The position numbers and the translations under genes were made by a program. Positions 50,070 through 58,974 of a stretch of DNA of 64,000 bases are shown piece after piece; position 1 is the stretch's first letter, and each line of letters begins with the position of its first letter. Under the pieces are notes generated by a model. The model worked only from the letters and a program-made list of their open reading frames with translations. It made no database searches and had not been told where the DNA came from. Source of the stretch: Armatimonadota bacterium (lineage in GTDB: Bacteria; Armatimonadota; Chthonomonadetes; Chthonomonadales; CAJBBX01); NCBI GenBank assembly GCA_026392115.1, contig JAPLCQ010000081.1:29376-93375 (forward strand), in the 5' to 3' direction.

Positions 50070-52301
50070 TCAGGGCACGATGCCCACGGTCGTCTGTCCC
50101 GAGCCGGCCGCCAGCGAGGAGCCACCGGCGTAGGATGCTCTTGCGGTGTGCGAGCCCACGGTCAGGCCGCCGGTGGCCGCGGCGCTGAAGGAGGCGACGC
50201 CGGATGCGTCGGTGACGGCGCTGCCCAGTCCAGAGCCGTCCAGGTTGAACGTGATGGTCAGGCCCGGCTGCCACGCGTAGTCAGGCAGGCTCCGGACGAA
50301 GGCCTTCAGCGCCATGGGCTGGCCCCTCTTGGTGGTGCGCCCGTAGAGCCAGATGTAGGTCGGCGCCGCGGTGAGGGTGGCGGTCGCGTTGCCTGAGGAG
50401 GCACGGAACCCCGCATCGCCGGGCCACTCGATGCGGATCGGGTAACTGCCCGCGGCCCAGCCGCCCGGCGCCGTCCAGCCCACCTGCGCTCGCGGCGCGC
50501 CGAGGCTCGGGTCCAGTGTGACCCCGGTACCCACGACCGTGCCGTTCACCTTGAACGTGAGCGTCTTGCCGCCGATGCCGCTGCTGTCCATCTTGTACAG
50601 GTAGCCCTTGAGGTAGATCGAGGTGCGTAGGGCGCCGCCGCGGTCGGGCACGTAGAGCTTGGTGTCCACGGTCTGCGCCGTCAGCACGGCCGAGCCGAAC
50701 GCAGCGTCGTACCATTCATCGCCGGCGAACGACGCGCCGATCGTCCGCGTGGCCGCGCCGGCTGGGACGGTGTAGTTCCACAGTGCCGCGCCCGACGCAT
50801 CCGTGACTGAGGAGCCGACCAGCGAGCCGTCGATACGGAACGCGATGGCCTTCCCCGGCAGATACGCCCGATCCGAGAGCCGCCAGAGGAACGCCTTCAG
50901 CGCCACCTGTGTGGTGATGATGCCGGTCCGCGCCGGTACGCCGATGCCCACGCCGGCCTTCGCCAGGGGCTCGTGGGATATCCAGGCCACCCGGACGCGG
51001 TCTCCGGAGGCGCCCTCAACCACCGGGTCGAACCGCAGGCAGCTCACGAAGCCCGTGTAGGCGGCGCCGGCGGCCATGTCCAGCTCATACGTGTGGTACT
51101 GGCCGTCGTTGATGACATTGAGCCGCACGCTCTGCGCCTCGCTGAAGGGCTTCGCGCCGTTCTCCAGCTCAAAGAAGATCTGTCCGGTCAGCCTGCCCGG
51201 CGGCGGGTTGCTGAGCGAGGCCGCCATGCGGATATAGAGCTTCGGCACGTCGGCGGCCCTGAACCCGCAGAAGGGCCCGATGAGCATGGGGTCGAGCCAG
51301 CCCACGTCGATATCGAGGCAGCCGTCGATGGGCCAGCCCGTGTCGGTGGCGTTGTTGTAGGTCCAGTGGGCCCGGTCGCTACGGAAGGCGTAGCTGGGGC
51401 GCGGGTCGAACGGGTTGGCGTAGACGTAGGACCGGATGTTCGGCAGCGTGTCCAGGATCAGGTCGTAGCTGAACTCGTACGCGATGTTCCAGTCAAGAAT
51501 CTCAGCATGGTTCGGCGCCATATAGCTCGTGGGGCCGTCCTTGGGGCCCGCCAGAACCGTGTTCGCGTCGACCTGCGGGAAGAAGCCGCCGCTGGTCTGG
51601 CCGCATCCGGGCGCGTAGACCCCCAGTCCCCAGCCGGCGTCATTGACCTGGGCCGCCCAGCCCTCGGTGCTGCGCCATGAGGACCACATGAAGGCGTTGG
51701 GCATCTCGGTGGCGGGCTCGCCCGCGAAGGGGTTCGTGCCCTTGTAGGTCCACAGGTGGTGCAGGGGGCCGTTGGTGTACACCGCGGGCAGCTCCTGGAA
51801 GTAGGCCCCGTAGAAGGTACGGTCTGCGCGGGCGTTGTTCAGGCGGTTGCGGACGTGCACCACCTTGCCCTCGAGCGTGACCCAGTTCTCGAACGTGCAG
51901 TCGCCGGGCGTGCCCGCGGGGTTGCTGCCTCCCCACTGCATGGGGATGATCTTGCTGTACATCGTGGTCCCGTCGGACGTGAAGGCGAGCACCTGCGAGT
52001 GGTTGCCCCATTGGTCGCCCACGGAGATCGGGTTCCAGGGCCACGCCTGGCCGGCCCAGTTCCCGAAGTCGTTGGGGCCCGAGTAGTAGGACTGCTGGAT
52101 CTCGCGTCCGGCGTCCGCGCTGTTGACGACGTTGTCCGTCGTGCCGGACCGCGAGAGGTAGGTGATTGCGGCACCCAGCGCCAGATCGACGCCGACGCGC
52201 ACCTGCCCGTTGTCCAGGTACCGCATCGTGCCCTGCGCCGCCGCAGGCCGCGCAAGCGCCACCGCCAGAACTGCCAGAGCAACGCCCACAATCCGCAGCA
52301 T
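50070..52301 (-). CDS. Large secreted protein with three C-terminal Ig-like modules
   Basis: The 743-aa protein has a signal peptide (LRIVGVALAVLAVALARPAAA); GGGAGGGG before ATG 52301 fixes the start. Residues about 24-290 form a domain I do not recognise (LALGAAITYLSRSGTTDNVVNSADAGREIQQSYY, then MQWGGSNPAG, ADRTFYGAYFQELPAVYTN), possibly a sugar-binding or galactose-mutarotase-like beta-sandwich. The next 170 residues are jelly-roll-like. The last 280 hold three Ig-like modules of the repeated kind (LKAFLWRLSDRAYLPGKAIAF, LYVPDRGGALRTSIYLKGYLYK, LKAFVRSLPDYAWQPGLTITF). It is 11 bases upstream of the sulfatase start, so probably in the same transcript; joint glycan binding is plausible. Confidence 0.7.
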   Translation of the reverse strand: MLRIVGVALAVLAVALARPAAAQGTMRYLDNGQVRVGVDLALGAAITYLSRSGTTDNVVNSADAGREIQQSYYSGPNDFGNWAGQAWPWNPISVGDQWGNHSQVLAFTSDGTTMYSKIIPMQWGGSNPAGTPGDCTFENWVTLEGKVVHVRNRLNNARADRTFYGAYFQELPAVYTNGPLHHLWTYKGTNPFAGEPATEMPNAFMWSSWRSTEGWAAQVNDAGWGLGVYAPGCGQTSGGFFPQVDANTVLAGPKDGPTSYMAPNHAEILDWNIAYEFSYDLILDTLPNIRSYVYANPFDPRPSYAFRSDRAHWTYNNATDTGWPIDGCLDIDVGWLDPMLIGPFCGFRAADVPKLYIRMAASLSNPPPGRLTGQIFFELENGAKPFSEAQSVRLNVINDGQYHTYELDMAAGAAYTGFVSCLRFDPVVEGASGDRVRVAWISHEPLAKAGVGIGVPARTGIITTQVALKAFLWRLSDRAYLPGKAIAFRIDGSLVGSSVTDASGAALWNYTVPAGAATRTIGASFAGDEWYDAAFGSAVLTAQTVDTKLYVPDRGGALRTSIYLKGYLYKMDSSGIGGKTLTFKVNGTVVGTGVTLDPSLGAPRAQVGWTAPGGWAAGSYPIRIEWPGDAGFRASSGNATATLTAAPTYIWLYGRTTKRGQPMALKAFVRSLPDYAWQPGLTITFNLDGSGLGSAVTDASGVASFSAAATGGLTVGSHTARASYAGGSSLAAGSGQTTVGIVP

Positions 52302-52322
52302 TGGACCCCTCCCGGCCAACCG

Positions 52323-52355
52323 CCGGCGCCGCGCCGGCCACGCAGTGACGGTACC
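52323..52355 (-). repeat. 33-bp leader repeat, intact copy
   Basis: This block upstream of the gene at 52301 matches 58900-58932 at 31 of 33 positions. It contains GGTACCGTCAC on the minus strand. The other copy abuts the broken paralogue at 58560-58904. Confidence 0.6.
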
Positions 52356-52394
52356 ACACATGCGGGGCGGGAAGGGTCGGGTTCGATCGCGTCC

Positions 52395-54374
52395 CTACGG
52401 CACCACATTGAAGGTCGTGTTCACGGATACCGCCTGGTACCACGCATCCCCAGCGAACGCGGCATGGGCCGTATGCGCGCCGGCCGGCTCGTCGGCGGGG
52501 ATGCTCCACACAGATGTTGCCCAGCCATCGGCTCCCACAGCGGCCGTCCCGATCTCCGTTCCGCCAACGCTGAACACGATGGTTTTGCCGGGTTGGATCA
52601 CGTAGTCCGGCAGGCTCCGCACATAGGCCCTCAGCGCGTGGTTCGTACCCGCCTTGCCCGTTCGGATGTAGGGCCAGAGGTAGAGATCGCCGTGCGTGAC
52701 GCTGAGTGTGCCGGTGGCAGACGACGCGGCATACCCCGCGCCGCCGGCGGAGTCGGCCATGATGGTGCGGGTACCAGCCCCCGCCGCAGCCGCCACGACG
52801 TAGCCGAACTGCACGTACCCGAGGGCATTGGTGTTGGCCGACCCGACCACCGTGCCGTCCAGCTTAACCGTCAGGGGCTTGCCGGTGAGCGGTGCGTTGC
52901 TGGTCAGGAACAGGTAGGCCTTCAGCACCACGTAGGTCTTTAGCTTGGCCGTGCGATCCACGACATAGGCCTTGGTGGCCGTCAGTGCAGTGAGCGTGGC
53001 GGACGCAGACGACGCCTGGTAGGCAAGTTCGCCGGGGAACGCCACCTGTATGGCCCTTGTTACGGGTCCGGGCCCGATGGTCCAGTCGCAGGCCGCCAAC
53101 CCGTAGGCATCGGTGGTGGATGTGCCGATGGGAACGCCGTCGACGGCGAACGTAATCGATCGCCCGGTCAGCCACGCGTTGTCACTGAGCCGCCTGAGGT
53201 ATGCCTTTGCGGTCAGCGACGTCGAGATGGTGCCTGTTCTGTCGACTGCGTGTATGGCCGTCGGGATCGGTGCTACGATGGCGAGGCATGACATATACCC
53301 CCCTGTCAGGGAGATCACGCCTGTTACCCCGCGAACCTGTGCCGGAGTAGTCTGAACGTATCCGCCCGAACGGGCACCGGTCCAGCCCCATGCCCAGACC
53401 GTATCGTCCGACCTGAGCGCCATTCCGTGGATGTACCCTGCCGCTATGGCCGTGACCCCAGTCAGACCGGGTACAGGAAGCGGAAACCACCGATCCGCCA
53501 GGGCGCCGTTACCCAGCTCTCCGGCGACACCGTGCCCCCAGGCCCACAGGACGCCGTCTGACGTCAGCGCCATGCTGGCGTTGCCCTGCGAAGCGACCGC
53601 AATCACCCCAGCCAGGTCGGGCACCTGGAAGGGCGTCGGCCGGTCCGTGTTCGTTCTGTCGCCCAACTGGCCGTAGCCGTTGTAACCCCAGGCCCAGACG
53701 GTGCCGTCGGACCTGAGGGCCAGCCCATGGGCCGACCCGCCGGCGATGGCGGTGACGTCGGTGAGACCCGCCACCTGGACGGGCGTGGTGCGAGACGTCG
53801 TCGTGCCGTCGCCAAGTTGCCCGTTGTTGTTGGCGCCCCACGCCCACACGGCGCCGTCCGAGCTCAAGGCCAGGCTGTGCACTCCACCGCCCGCGACGGC
53901 GGTGATGCCCGCTACGTCGGGCACCTGCCCCGGCACAGCGCGGCTCGTCGTGGTGCCATCGCCAAGCTGGTTGTACCTGCTGTCGCCCCAGGCCCAGACG
54001 CTTCCGTCGGTTCGGAGTGCCAGGCTGTGATAGAACCCTGCAGCGACAGCCGTGGCATTGGCGAGGCCGACTACCTGGACCGGGGCCGCGCTGTAAACAG
54101 ATGTGCCGTCGCCCAACTGGCCGTGGTCATTCATGCCCCATGCCCACACGGTCCCATCGGACCTGACTGCAAGCGTATGGTTGTAACTGCTGGCGACGGA
54201 CCGGACGGTACCCAGACTCGCGATATGAACCGGCTTCCTGCTGGAACTCGTGGTACCGTCCCCGACATTGCTGCCCCACACCCACAGCGATCCGTCGGCC
54301 TGCGCCGGAAGACCTGAGACGACCATGGCGCACAGCAATGCTATAGCGGCGATGCCGTGTTGAACCGTTCTCAA
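52395..54374 (-). CDS. Secreted RCC1-repeat propeller protein with three Ig-like modules (paralogue A)
   Basis: The 659-aa protein starts at TTG 54374, six bases after GGAGG, with a signal peptide (IAAIALLCAMVVSGLPAQA). Seven RCC1-type repeats (VWAWGMNDHGQLGDGT and variants, about 50 residues each) should close one seven-bladed propeller. Three Ig-like modules follow, each beginning near a DRT.. motif (AVDRTGTISTSLTAKAYLRRL; VVDRTAKLKTYVVLKAYLF; IRTGKAGTNHALRAYVRSL), and the end is AWYQAVSVNTTFNVVP. No catalytic motif is seen. Likely a secreted or surface binding protein. The gap to the next paralogue upstream is 49 bases. Confidence 0.88.
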   Translation of the reverse strand: MRTVQHGIAAIALLCAMVVSGLPAQADGSLWVWGSNVGDGTTSSSRKPVHIASLGTVRSVASSYNHTLAVRSDGTVWAWGMNDHGQLGDGTSVYSAAPVQVVGLANATAVAAGFYHSLALRTDGSVWAWGDSRYNQLGDGTTTSRAVPGQVPDVAGITAVAGGGVHSLALSSDGAVWAWGANNNGQLGDGTTTSRTTPVQVAGLTDVTAIAGGSAHGLALRSDGTVWAWGYNGYGQLGDRTNTDRPTPFQVPDLAGVIAVASQGNASMALTSDGVLWAWGHGVAGELGNGALADRWFPLPVPGLTGVTAIAAGYIHGMALRSDDTVWAWGWTGARSGGYVQTTPAQVRGVTGVISLTGGYMSCLAIVAPIPTAIHAVDRTGTISTSLTAKAYLRRLSDNAWLTGRSITFAVDGVPIGTSTTDAYGLAACDWTIGPGPVTRAIQVAFPGELAYQASSASATLTALTATKAYVVDRTAKLKTYVVLKAYLFLTSNAPLTGKPLTVKLDGTVVGSANTNALGYVQFGYVVAAAAGAGTRTIMADSAGGAGYAASSATGTLSVTHGDLYLWPYIRTGKAGTNHALRAYVRSLPDYVIQPGKTIVFSVGGTEIGTAAVGADGWATSVWSIPADEPAGAHTAHAAFAGDAWYQAVSVNTTFNVVP

Positions 54375-54423
54375 CGCACACCTCCTCCGCCTGCCGGCAG
54401 CTATGGCGCCGGACCGGCCTGCG

Positions 54424-56445
54424 CTACGGGACCACATTGAACTGGCTATTCACGGCAACCGGCCTGTACCACGCATCGCCGGCGAACTCGCAGGTGGCGG
54501 TATGGGCGCCGGCGGGCTCACTGGCGGGGATGGCCCAGGTCACGGATGCCCACCCGTCAGATGCCACGACCGCCGTGCCCACGTCAGACCCATCGACCTT
54601 GAACGCGACGGCCTTGCCCGGCTGCGTCTTGTAGTCCGGCAGGCTGCGCACATAGGCCTTCAGCATGTGGCCTGTGCCGGCCTTCCCCGTTCGAATGTAG
54701 GGCCATATGTACAGATCGCCCTGAGTCACGGTGAGGATTCCCGAGCCGGACGAGCGCATGTAGCCGTCGGTGCCGTCGAACTGCCCCGTGACTGTGCGCG
54801 GGCCCGCGCCGGGCCCTTCGGGGACGGTGTACCCGAACTGGACGTAGCCCGCTGCGTTGGAGGAAAGCGTGCCGATGCTTGTGCCGTCCACGCGGACGCT
54901 CACACTCTTACCGGGCAGGGGCTCGTTTGTCACCAAGAACAGATAGACCTTGAGCACCGTATAGCCCTTGATTTTCGCCGTTCGGTCCACGACGTACACC
55001 TTAGTGGCGACGACCTGCGCGTTGAGGATCGCCGATCCGCTCGATGCGTTGTTGGCGGCGTCCCCGGCGAAGGACACCGTGATCGCCCGGGTCGGGGCGC
55101 CCGCACTGATCGTATAGCCGCACGCCGCCAGGCCGCTGCTGTTAGTCTGGCCGCTGCCTACCAAGGAGCCGTCGAGCCGGAACTCGAGCCGCCTACCCGC
55201 GACCCAGGCGTGGTCCTGCACACGGCTTAAGTAGCCTTTCAACTCGATGCGCTCCATCACGATCCCGCTTCGGTCCGGGACGTAGAGCGCCGTGTCGGCG
55301 CGCGGAAGCCAGGCGAAGCTGGACGGGCCCCCTGCCGCGATTCCCGTTACGCCGGTGATCCCAATGACCTGCACGGGCAACGATCGTGTAGTATGCGTGT
55401 CGTCGCCGAGTTCGCCATCGGCGTTGCGGCCCCAGGCACGGACGATGCCATCCGAACACAAGGCAACCGAGTGCTCATACCCTGCGGCGATGGCAGCCAC
55501 ACCCTCTAGGTTCAGTACCTTGGCGGGCGGGGCCCCGCTGACCCCAGTGGTGCCGGCCGTCCCGCGACCCAGCTGGCCCATAGCATTGCGGCCCCACGCC
55601 CAGGCCGTGCCGTCTTGTGCCAGAGCCAGGCTGTGCGCGGCGCCACAGGCAATCGCCGTCACAGGGGGCAAGCCCGGCACGGCAGCCGGCTGGTACCCGG
55701 CCCCTGTATCGATGAAGCCGCACTGACCATCGGAGTTGGCGCCCCACGACCATACCGTTCCGTCGGACCGCAACGCAAGGCTGTGCCACCACCCGCCGGC
55801 GACCTGGACGATGCCATCGAGGTAGGCCACGTGGACCGGCCTAAGGCGGGCAACGGAGGTGTCGTCGCCGAGTTGGCGGCTGGAGTTATCACCCCACGCC
55901 AGCACCAGACCGTCCGAACGCACGGCCAGGCTGTGTTTCCATCCAGCGGCGATCCCCGTGATGCTGTCCAGGTCCGAGACGCATACCGGCGTCCAGCGGT
56001 CCGTCGTGGAGCCGTCGCCGAGCTGACCGAAGTCGTTGCTTCCCCATGCCCAGACGGTGCCATCCGTCTTGAGCGCGAGACTGTGGAAGCCCCCGGCGGC
56101 CACGGCAACAACCCCCGTGAGACCAACGACCGGCACCGGCGTCGTCCGGGTAATCACCGTTCCGTCGCCCACCTGCCCATACTCGTTGTCACCCCAGGCC
56201 CAGACCAGACCGTCGGCTGTAAGCGCCAGGCCGTGAGCCTCGCCACTGGCCACTGCCGTGACATTCGCCGGTCCGACCACCGCCACCGGTGTGGATCTCG
56301 ACTCGGTGGTGCCGTCTCCGAGATGGCCCCTGTAGTTGTTGCCCCAAGCAGCGAGCGGGTCACCGGCGAAGGCCCGCGAGCCCGCAGTGATGCCGCCGAG
56401 AACCAGGCTCGCAACGGCACAAGGCACCCAAAGCCGATTTCGCAC
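54424..56445 (-). CDS. Secreted RCC1-repeat propeller protein with three Ig-like modules (paralogue B)
   Basis: The 673-aa protein starts at GTG 56445 with GGAGG seven bases upstream and a signal peptide (PCAVASLVLGGITAGSRAFAG). It has seven RCC1 repeats (VWAWGDNEYGQVGDGT, VWAWGSNDFGQLGDGS and so on) and three Ig-like modules (VPDRSGIVMERIELKGYLSR; VVDRTAKIKGYTVLKVYLF; IRTGKAGTGHMLKAYVRSLPDY), and ends in AVNSQFNVVP. The second and third Ig modules are much closer to paralogues A and C than the propellers are. Some blades have lost the Gln-Leu-Gly core (GANSDGQCGFID), which suggests divergence of the binding face. Confidence 0.88.
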   Translation of the reverse strand: MRNRLWVPCAVASLVLGGITAGSRAFAGDPLAAWGNNYRGHLGDGTTESRSTPVAVVGPANVTAVASGEAHGLALTADGLVWAWGDNEYGQVGDGTVITRTTPVPVVGLTGVVAVAAGGFHSLALKTDGTVWAWGSNDFGQLGDGSTTDRWTPVCVSDLDSITGIAAGWKHSLAVRSDGLVLAWGDNSSRQLGDDTSVARLRPVHVAYLDGIVQVAGGWWHSLALRSDGTVWSWGANSDGQCGFIDTGAGYQPAAVPGLPPVTAIACGAAHSLALAQDGTAWAWGRNAMGQLGRGTAGTTGVSGAPPAKVLNLEGVAAIAAGYEHSVALCSDGIVRAWGRNADGELGDDTHTTRSLPVQVIGITGVTGIAAGGPSSFAWLPRADTALYVPDRSGIVMERIELKGYLSRVQDHAWVAGRRLEFRLDGSLVGSGQTNSSGLAACGYTISAGAPTRAITVSFAGDAANNASSGSAILNAQVVATKVYVVDRTAKIKGYTVLKVYLFLVTNEPLPGKSVSVRVDGTSIGTLSSNAAGYVQFGYTVPEGPGAGPRTVTGQFDGTDGYMRSSGSGILTVTQGDLYIWPYIRTGKAGTGHMLKAYVRSLPDYKTQPGKAVAFKVDGSDVGTAVVASDGWASVTWAIPASEPAGAHTATCEFAGDAWYRPVAVNSQFNVVP

Positions 56446-56493
56446 CTCTACGCCTCCTATCACCGCCACGCTGTAGGCGCCTCGGCAACAGCG

Positions 56494-58512
56494 TTACGGC
56501 ACCACGTTGAACGCCGTGCTCACAGATACCGCCTGGTACCACGCATCTCCTGCAAATGCCGCGGTGGCCGCGTGCGCGCCGGCTGTCTCATCGGCCGGGA
56601 TGCTCCACGCCAGGGTGGCCCAGCCGTCGGACCAGACCGTCGTCGCGCCGATCACCGATCCGTCGACCTTGAACGTGATCTCCTTACCGGGTTGGATCAC
56701 ATAATCCGGTAGGCTGCGCACGTAGGCCTTCAGTGCGTGGCTGGTACCCGCCTTGCCTGTTCGGACGTAGGGCCAGAGGTAGAGATCGCCGTGGGTGACC
56801 GTCAGGGCTCCTGTGTTGGCCGACGCCAGGTAGCCCGCATCGCCGGCGAACTCGCCCCGAATGACGCGCGCGCCGGCTCCGGCGCCTTCAGGGACCGTGT
56901 AGCCGACCTGCACGCAGCCGGATGTGTTGGTGTTCCCTGAGACGAGGGCGGCGCCGTCCAGCTTCAGCGTCATCGGCTTGCCGGTCAGGACTGAGTTGCC
57001 GGCGGTGAACAGATAGGCCTTCAACACGGTGTAGCCCTTGACCTTTGCAGAGCGGTCGACCACGTAGACCTTGGTCGCCACGGTCTCTGCCGTGAGGGTG
57101 GCGGTGACGGGCTGCGCGGCCGCGTAGCCGGAGTCGCCCTCGAACTCCACCTTGATGGTCCGGGCGCTCGGGCCGGGATCGATGACCCAGTTCAGCGCCG
57201 CCATGCCGCCGCCGTCCGTGAGGGCGTCACCCAGCCAGACGCCATTGACTGAGAACCTCAGCGCTCGTCCCCCAAGCCATGCGAGATCCGGTAGGCGCCG
57301 CAGGTAACCCTTCAGCGCCACGCCGGCACCGATGACGCCGGCGCGGTTCGGCGCGTAGAGCGAGGTGCCGGGCCGGGTGTAGGTGATGCCGAAAGCGCAG
57401 GAGTAACCCTTGCCCAGCCGGGTCAGGCCGTCCAAGCTGGGAGTTCTACCTGGTGTCAGGCGCCCTATGTTCGTACCGTCGCCGAGCTGCCCATACGTGC
57501 TGTCGCCCCAACCCCAAGCTGTACCGTCCAATCCTATGGCCAGGCATGACACCCAAGGCATGGTGAACTGGCCAAGACCCGCCACACCCGACACCAGAAC
57601 CGGCGAGTTGCGCTGCACTTGCGTGCCGTCACCAAGCTCGCCGAATCCGTTGTCGCCCCAGGTCCAGACCGACCCATCGGCACGGATGGCTCCGCTGTAG
57701 TAGCAGCCGGCAGCGATGCTCCTCGCGTCCGAGATGCTCAGTACCTGCACGGGAGCGAGGCGCGTCGTGGTGGTCCCGTCACCGAGTGTGCCATAGGCGT
57801 TGTATCCCCACGACCAGACTGTGCCGTCCAGCTTCAGCGCCATGCTGCTCAGCTCGTGACATGCGACGGCAACCACGCCTCGCAGGCCGGGAACCTCCTG
57901 CGGGCGTCGGGGATCGCCATACTCCGTTCCGAGGCCCAACTGGCCGTAGTAGTTCCAGCCCCACACCCAGACGGATCCGTCGGCCCGCCGGGCCATGGTG
58001 TGCCACATGCCTGCGGAAATGGCTGTCACCCCGCCGTCAAGGAGCGCTCGGACCGGCACGGCGCTGGTGTCTGTGGTGCCATCTCCAATCTCACCATAGA
58101 TGTTGGCGCCCCAGCCCCAGACCGTGCCGTCCGCCCTCAGCGCGACCGAATGGAAGGCGTAGCAGGCAACTGCGACTACATCCGACAGCCCGACAACCTG
58201 GACAGGGGTAAGGCGGTTGGTCCGCGTTCCATCGCCAAGCTGGCCGTATCTGTTCTCACCCCAAGCCCAGACCGTCCCATCGGACCGCAGCGCCACGCTG
58301 TGATAGTAGCCTCCAGCGGCTTCGATGACGTCCGTGAGTCCGGCAACCTGCACCGGCGACCACCGATTGGTCATCGTTCCGTCGCCGAGCTGCCCCTGCG
58401 TGTTGCCGCCCCACGCCAGAAGTGGGCTGTCTGCCCGGGCACCCGTCGCACCCGTCGCCAAAGCAAGTGCCGCGACCACAAGGACGTGCGCCACCCAGCC
58501 TCTGTTTGTCAC
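56494..58512 (-). CDS. Secreted RCC1-repeat propeller protein with three Ig-like modules (paralogue C)
   Basis: The 672-aa protein starts at GTG 58512 with GGGAGG upstream and a signal peptide (AHVLVVAALALATGATGARA). Seven RCC1 repeats (VWAWGENRYGQLGDGT, VWGWGANIYGEIGDGT, VWTWGDNGFGELGDGT and so on) are followed by three Ig-like modules (APNRAGVIGAGVALKGYLRRL; VVDRSAKVKGYTVLKAYLF; VRTGKAGTSHALKAYVRSL) and the end AWYQAVSVSTAFNVVP, nearly the same as in paralogue A. It is the first complete gene of the tandem array. Between it and the remnant at 58560 are 47 bases. Confidence 0.88.
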   Translation of the reverse strand: MTNRGWVAHVLVVAALALATGATGARADSPLLAWGGNTQGQLGDGTMTNRWSPVQVAGLTDVIEAAGGYYHSVALRSDGTVWAWGENRYGQLGDGTRTNRLTPVQVVGLSDVVAVACYAFHSVALRADGTVWGWGANIYGEIGDGTTDTSAVPVRALLDGGVTAISAGMWHTMARRADGSVWVWGWNYYGQLGLGTEYGDPRRPQEVPGLRGVVAVACHELSSMALKLDGTVWSWGYNAYGTLGDGTTTTRLAPVQVLSISDARSIAAGCYYSGAIRADGSVWTWGDNGFGELGDGTQVQRNSPVLVSGVAGLGQFTMPWVSCLAIGLDGTAWGWGDSTYGQLGDGTNIGRLTPGRTPSLDGLTRLGKGYSCAFGITYTRPGTSLYAPNRAGVIGAGVALKGYLRRLPDLAWLGGRALRFSVNGVWLGDALTDGGGMAALNWVIDPGPSARTIKVEFEGDSGYAAAQPVTATLTAETVATKVYVVDRSAKVKGYTVLKAYLFTAGNSVLTGKPMTLKLDGAALVSGNTNTSGCVQVGYTVPEGAGAGARVIRGEFAGDAGYLASANTGALTVTHGDLYLWPYVRTGKAGTSHALKAYVRSLPDYVIQPGKEITFKVDGSVIGATTVWSDGWATLAWSIPADETAGAHAATAAFAGDAWYQAVSVSTAFNVVP

Positions 58513-58559
58513 TGCTGCCTCCCTCGGCACGCGCCCTGGCGCGTGCCGCGAACGCAATG

Positions 58560-58904
58560 CTACGGAACCACGTTGAACGCCGCGTTGACTAGTACAGGCT
58601 CGTGCCAAACATCGCCCGCGAACGCTGCGGTGGCCATGTGCGCGCCGGATGGCTCGTCGGTCGGGACATCCCACGCTAGCCCGGCCCAGCCGTCCGCGCC
58701 AACGACGGCGGCACCGACAGATGTGCCGTTCACACGGAACTCGATCGTCTTGCCCGGATGGATCACGTAATCCGGCAGGCTGCGGACGTAGGCGCTCAGC
58801 GGATGAACGGTGCCGGCCCTGGCGGAGCGAACATAGGGCCAGATGTACAGGTCGCCCTTGTTCGCGGTCAGCCCGCCGGAGCTCGACGAGGCCAAGTAGC
58901 CGGC
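58560..58904 (-). pseudogene. Remnant of a fourth RCC1/Ig paralogue (last Ig module only)
   Basis: About 115 residues match the end of paralogues A-C: AGYLASSSS, GDLYIWPYVRSARAGTV, LSAYVRSLPDYVIHPGKTIEF, GWAGLAWDVPTDEPSGAH and VNAAFNVVP. The end of the second Ig module and the whole third module remain; the signal peptide, propeller and first modules are gone. The match stops at 58904, directly against a 33-bp repeat (58900-58932) that is otherwise found in the leader of the gene at 52301. No ribosome site or credible start precedes it. It is therefore a deletion remnant, in line and spacing with the array. Confidence 0.75.
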
Positions 58905-58932
58905 GCCGCGTCGGCCACGCGGTGACGGTACC
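58900..58932 (-). repeat. 33-bp leader repeat at the breakpoint of the remnant
   Basis: 31 of 33 positions match 52323-52355. Here the repeat runs straight into the truncated coding sequence, so the deletion appears to join a leader to a 3' end. Confidence 0.6.
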
Positions 58933-58974
58933 TGATCCGCGCGGGGAAGGCGGTGGCGTGCCGAAGTAGCGGGG

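Noticed and set aside
52395..58904. A DNA-level repeat array such as CRISPR or satellite
   Set aside because: The periodicity comes from RCC1 repeats of about 50 codons in coding frames; the nucleotide units differ and there are no spacers.
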